NCBI GenBank assembly: GCA_009787835.1
Contig: WQSN01000032.1
Span: 244 to 33,425 of the forward strand
From: Treponema sp.
Lineage (GTDB): Bacteria > Spirochaetota > Spirochaetia > Treponematales > Breznakiellaceae
Direction of reading: 5' to 3'
DNA: 33,182 bases
Shown: positions 32,277 through 33,182 of the stretch, one piece after another
Layout of the letters: every line of letters starts with the position of its first letter
Position numbering within the stretch: the first letter of the stretch is position 1
The notes under the pieces: generated by a model
Database searches by the model: none
Seen by the model: the letters and a program-made list of their open reading frames with translations, nothing else
Told to the model about the DNA's origin: nothing
Made by a program: the position numbers and the translations under genes

Positions 32277-33182
32277 ATGAAAACGAGTAAATATTGTTTA
32301 TTAATTGCGATAACATTTTTTGTTTTAAACCTTCCCTCCTGCAATAATCCAATCGGATTGGGAGTAATGCTGGATATAGAGGGACCTGTAGTTGATTTTA
32401 CTTCTCCATCCCCGCGAAGGGCTGTTCCCATTCAGTTTGATATAACAGGTACAGTTTCAGATAACAGTTTTATACAAAAGGTTATTCTGAAAGCATCTTC
32501 CAATAATGAGGAATACCCGAAGCAATGGCGTTATTTTCTGGGCGTATGGGAAGTATCGGAAGATTTCGGCGTAAGCTGGTCAGAATTGCCGGAAGCTGAA
32601 TGGAATGGAAACAATTATTCCGCGAACTGGAAAATTCCTGTTGATTTGAGCATTGATGGCGAAGATCCTGCGGACGGTGAATATATTTTTACCGTTCAGG
32701 CATGGGATCAGGGTAATTTTACAGGCGCTCTGTCTTTTAAATCCCTTGTTCTGATTATAGATAGGGATCCGCCTAAAGTAGAAATAACAAGTCCTTTCCT
32801 TTTTAATACGTATTATTATAACGCGGAATTAGGAGCGTTTACAGGCGAGTTACAGACGCTTCACACATATACAAATACAAGCCCCGCGAGATTTGAACCC
32901 GCGAATATTGGAAAATTTCTTACGCAGGGATTTCAGCTTCAGTGGCAGATTGATGATAACCACGATGTATGGTCGATAGATATTAGATTTTACAACCATG
33001 ATGTAAATATAGACGGTTATCCTGAAACTCCGCTTCCTGATAATTATATTTATCACTATTACAGGAATCTGCCTCCTCCTCCCGAAATTCCGGTTCCTGA
33101 AAACAATCTGAAGCCCAGCGGCTCAGTAATTATTCCGTCCCTTATAAGCCCGCAGGGAATTTATGATGAAGGCGGAGTGCTG
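32277..33182 (+). CDS. Second Ig-like lipoprotein, paralogue of the preceding gene, partial
   Basis: The first 302 codons of a lipoprotein that runs off the right edge. The signal peptide is short and ends in LPSC, giving lipid-modified Cys22. The mature start CNNPIGLG and the following PVVDFTSPSPRRAVPIQF, TGTVSDNSFIQKVIL match the start of the giant lipoprotein in order and spacing. An Ig-like module with FTVQAWDQGNFTGALSFKSLVLIIDRDPPKVEITSP follows, the usual link between consecutive Ig-like domains. The start ATG 32277 has a strong ribosome-binding site, GAAGGAGGA, and lies 13 bases after the preceding stop, so the two genes are co-transcribed. Total length and function are unknown. Confidence 0.85.
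   Translation, partial: MKTSKYCLLIAITFFVLNLPSCNNPIGLGVMLDIEGPVVDFTSPSPRRAVPIQFDITGTVSDNSFIQKVILKASSNNEEYPKQWRYFLGVWEVSEDFGVSWSELPEAEWNGNNYSANWKIPVDLSIDGEDPADGEYIFTVQAWDQGNFTGALSFKSLVLIIDRDPPKVEITSPFLFNTYYYNAELGAFTGELQTLHTYTNTSPARFEPANIGKFLTQGFQLQWQIDDNHDVWSIDIRFYNHDVNIDGYPETPLPDNYIYHYYRNLPPPPEIPVPENNLKPSGSVIIPSLISPQGIYDEGGVL

Overview
The window looks like chromosomal DNA of a spirochaete, most likely a Treponema of the termite-gut or free-living type. This is an inference from gene content and style: a LolA-like carrier, RodZ and RimO in one cluster, a short SMC protein, very large lipoproteins with relaxed lipoboxes, a GAF/PAS hybrid kinase, and moderate GC. No rRNA or phylogenetic marker beyond the proteins was available, so the genus is not proven.

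Layout. 1-1311 (minus) is the 5' two-thirds or so of leuS (leucyl-tRNA synthetase). Its editing domain is broken into by an insert that starts with GGGAGTC heptamers and carries, in another reading frame, the start of a four-helix-bundle protein of the 23S rRNA intervening-sequence (IVP/S23) family. 1427-1925 holds tRNA-Gly(CCC) and tRNA-Arg(CCT), each with a perfect TTGACA promoter, in opposite orientation. 2036-3913 has a THUMP-type RNA methyltransferase and a TetR regulator. 3954-7568 (minus) is a 1204-residue hybrid histidine kinase. 7790-9497 has a small membrane protein and the ribosome-assembly GTPase Der. 9549-10337 (minus) has a PD-(D/E)XK-like coiled-coil protein and a truncated HicA-like remnant. 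10429-15998 (plus) is a run of nucleotide and sugar genes: thyA-folA, a nucleotidyltransferase with a DegT-type aminotransferase, thymidine kinase, and radA. 16068-16736 is an RRM RNA-binding protein behind a structured leader of about 300 bases, closed by a clear terminator. 16714-22254 (minus) has an acyltransferase with peptidase T, and a lolA-like/rodZ/rimO operon. 22357-25338 is a short SMC. 25499-33182 holds two tandem, paralogous lipoproteins, the first of 2234 residues and the second running off the end.

How it fits together. Most genes are housekeeping: translation (leuS, tRNAs, rimO, der, RNA methyltransferase), thymidylate and folate supply (thyA, folA, tk), DNA upkeep (radA, smc) and envelope (lolA-like, rodZ, acyltransferase). 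The accessory parts are the nested IVP element, the HicA remnant, the PD-(D/E)XK-like protein and the lipoprotein pair.

The points most worth a second look are the IVP gene nested inside leuS, the related heptamer tract in the rimO linker, the apparent absence of a canonical SMC hinge, the structured leader before the RRM gene, a repeated promoter layout that predicts leaderless mRNAs, and the tandem lipoproteins sharing a post-lipobox motif.
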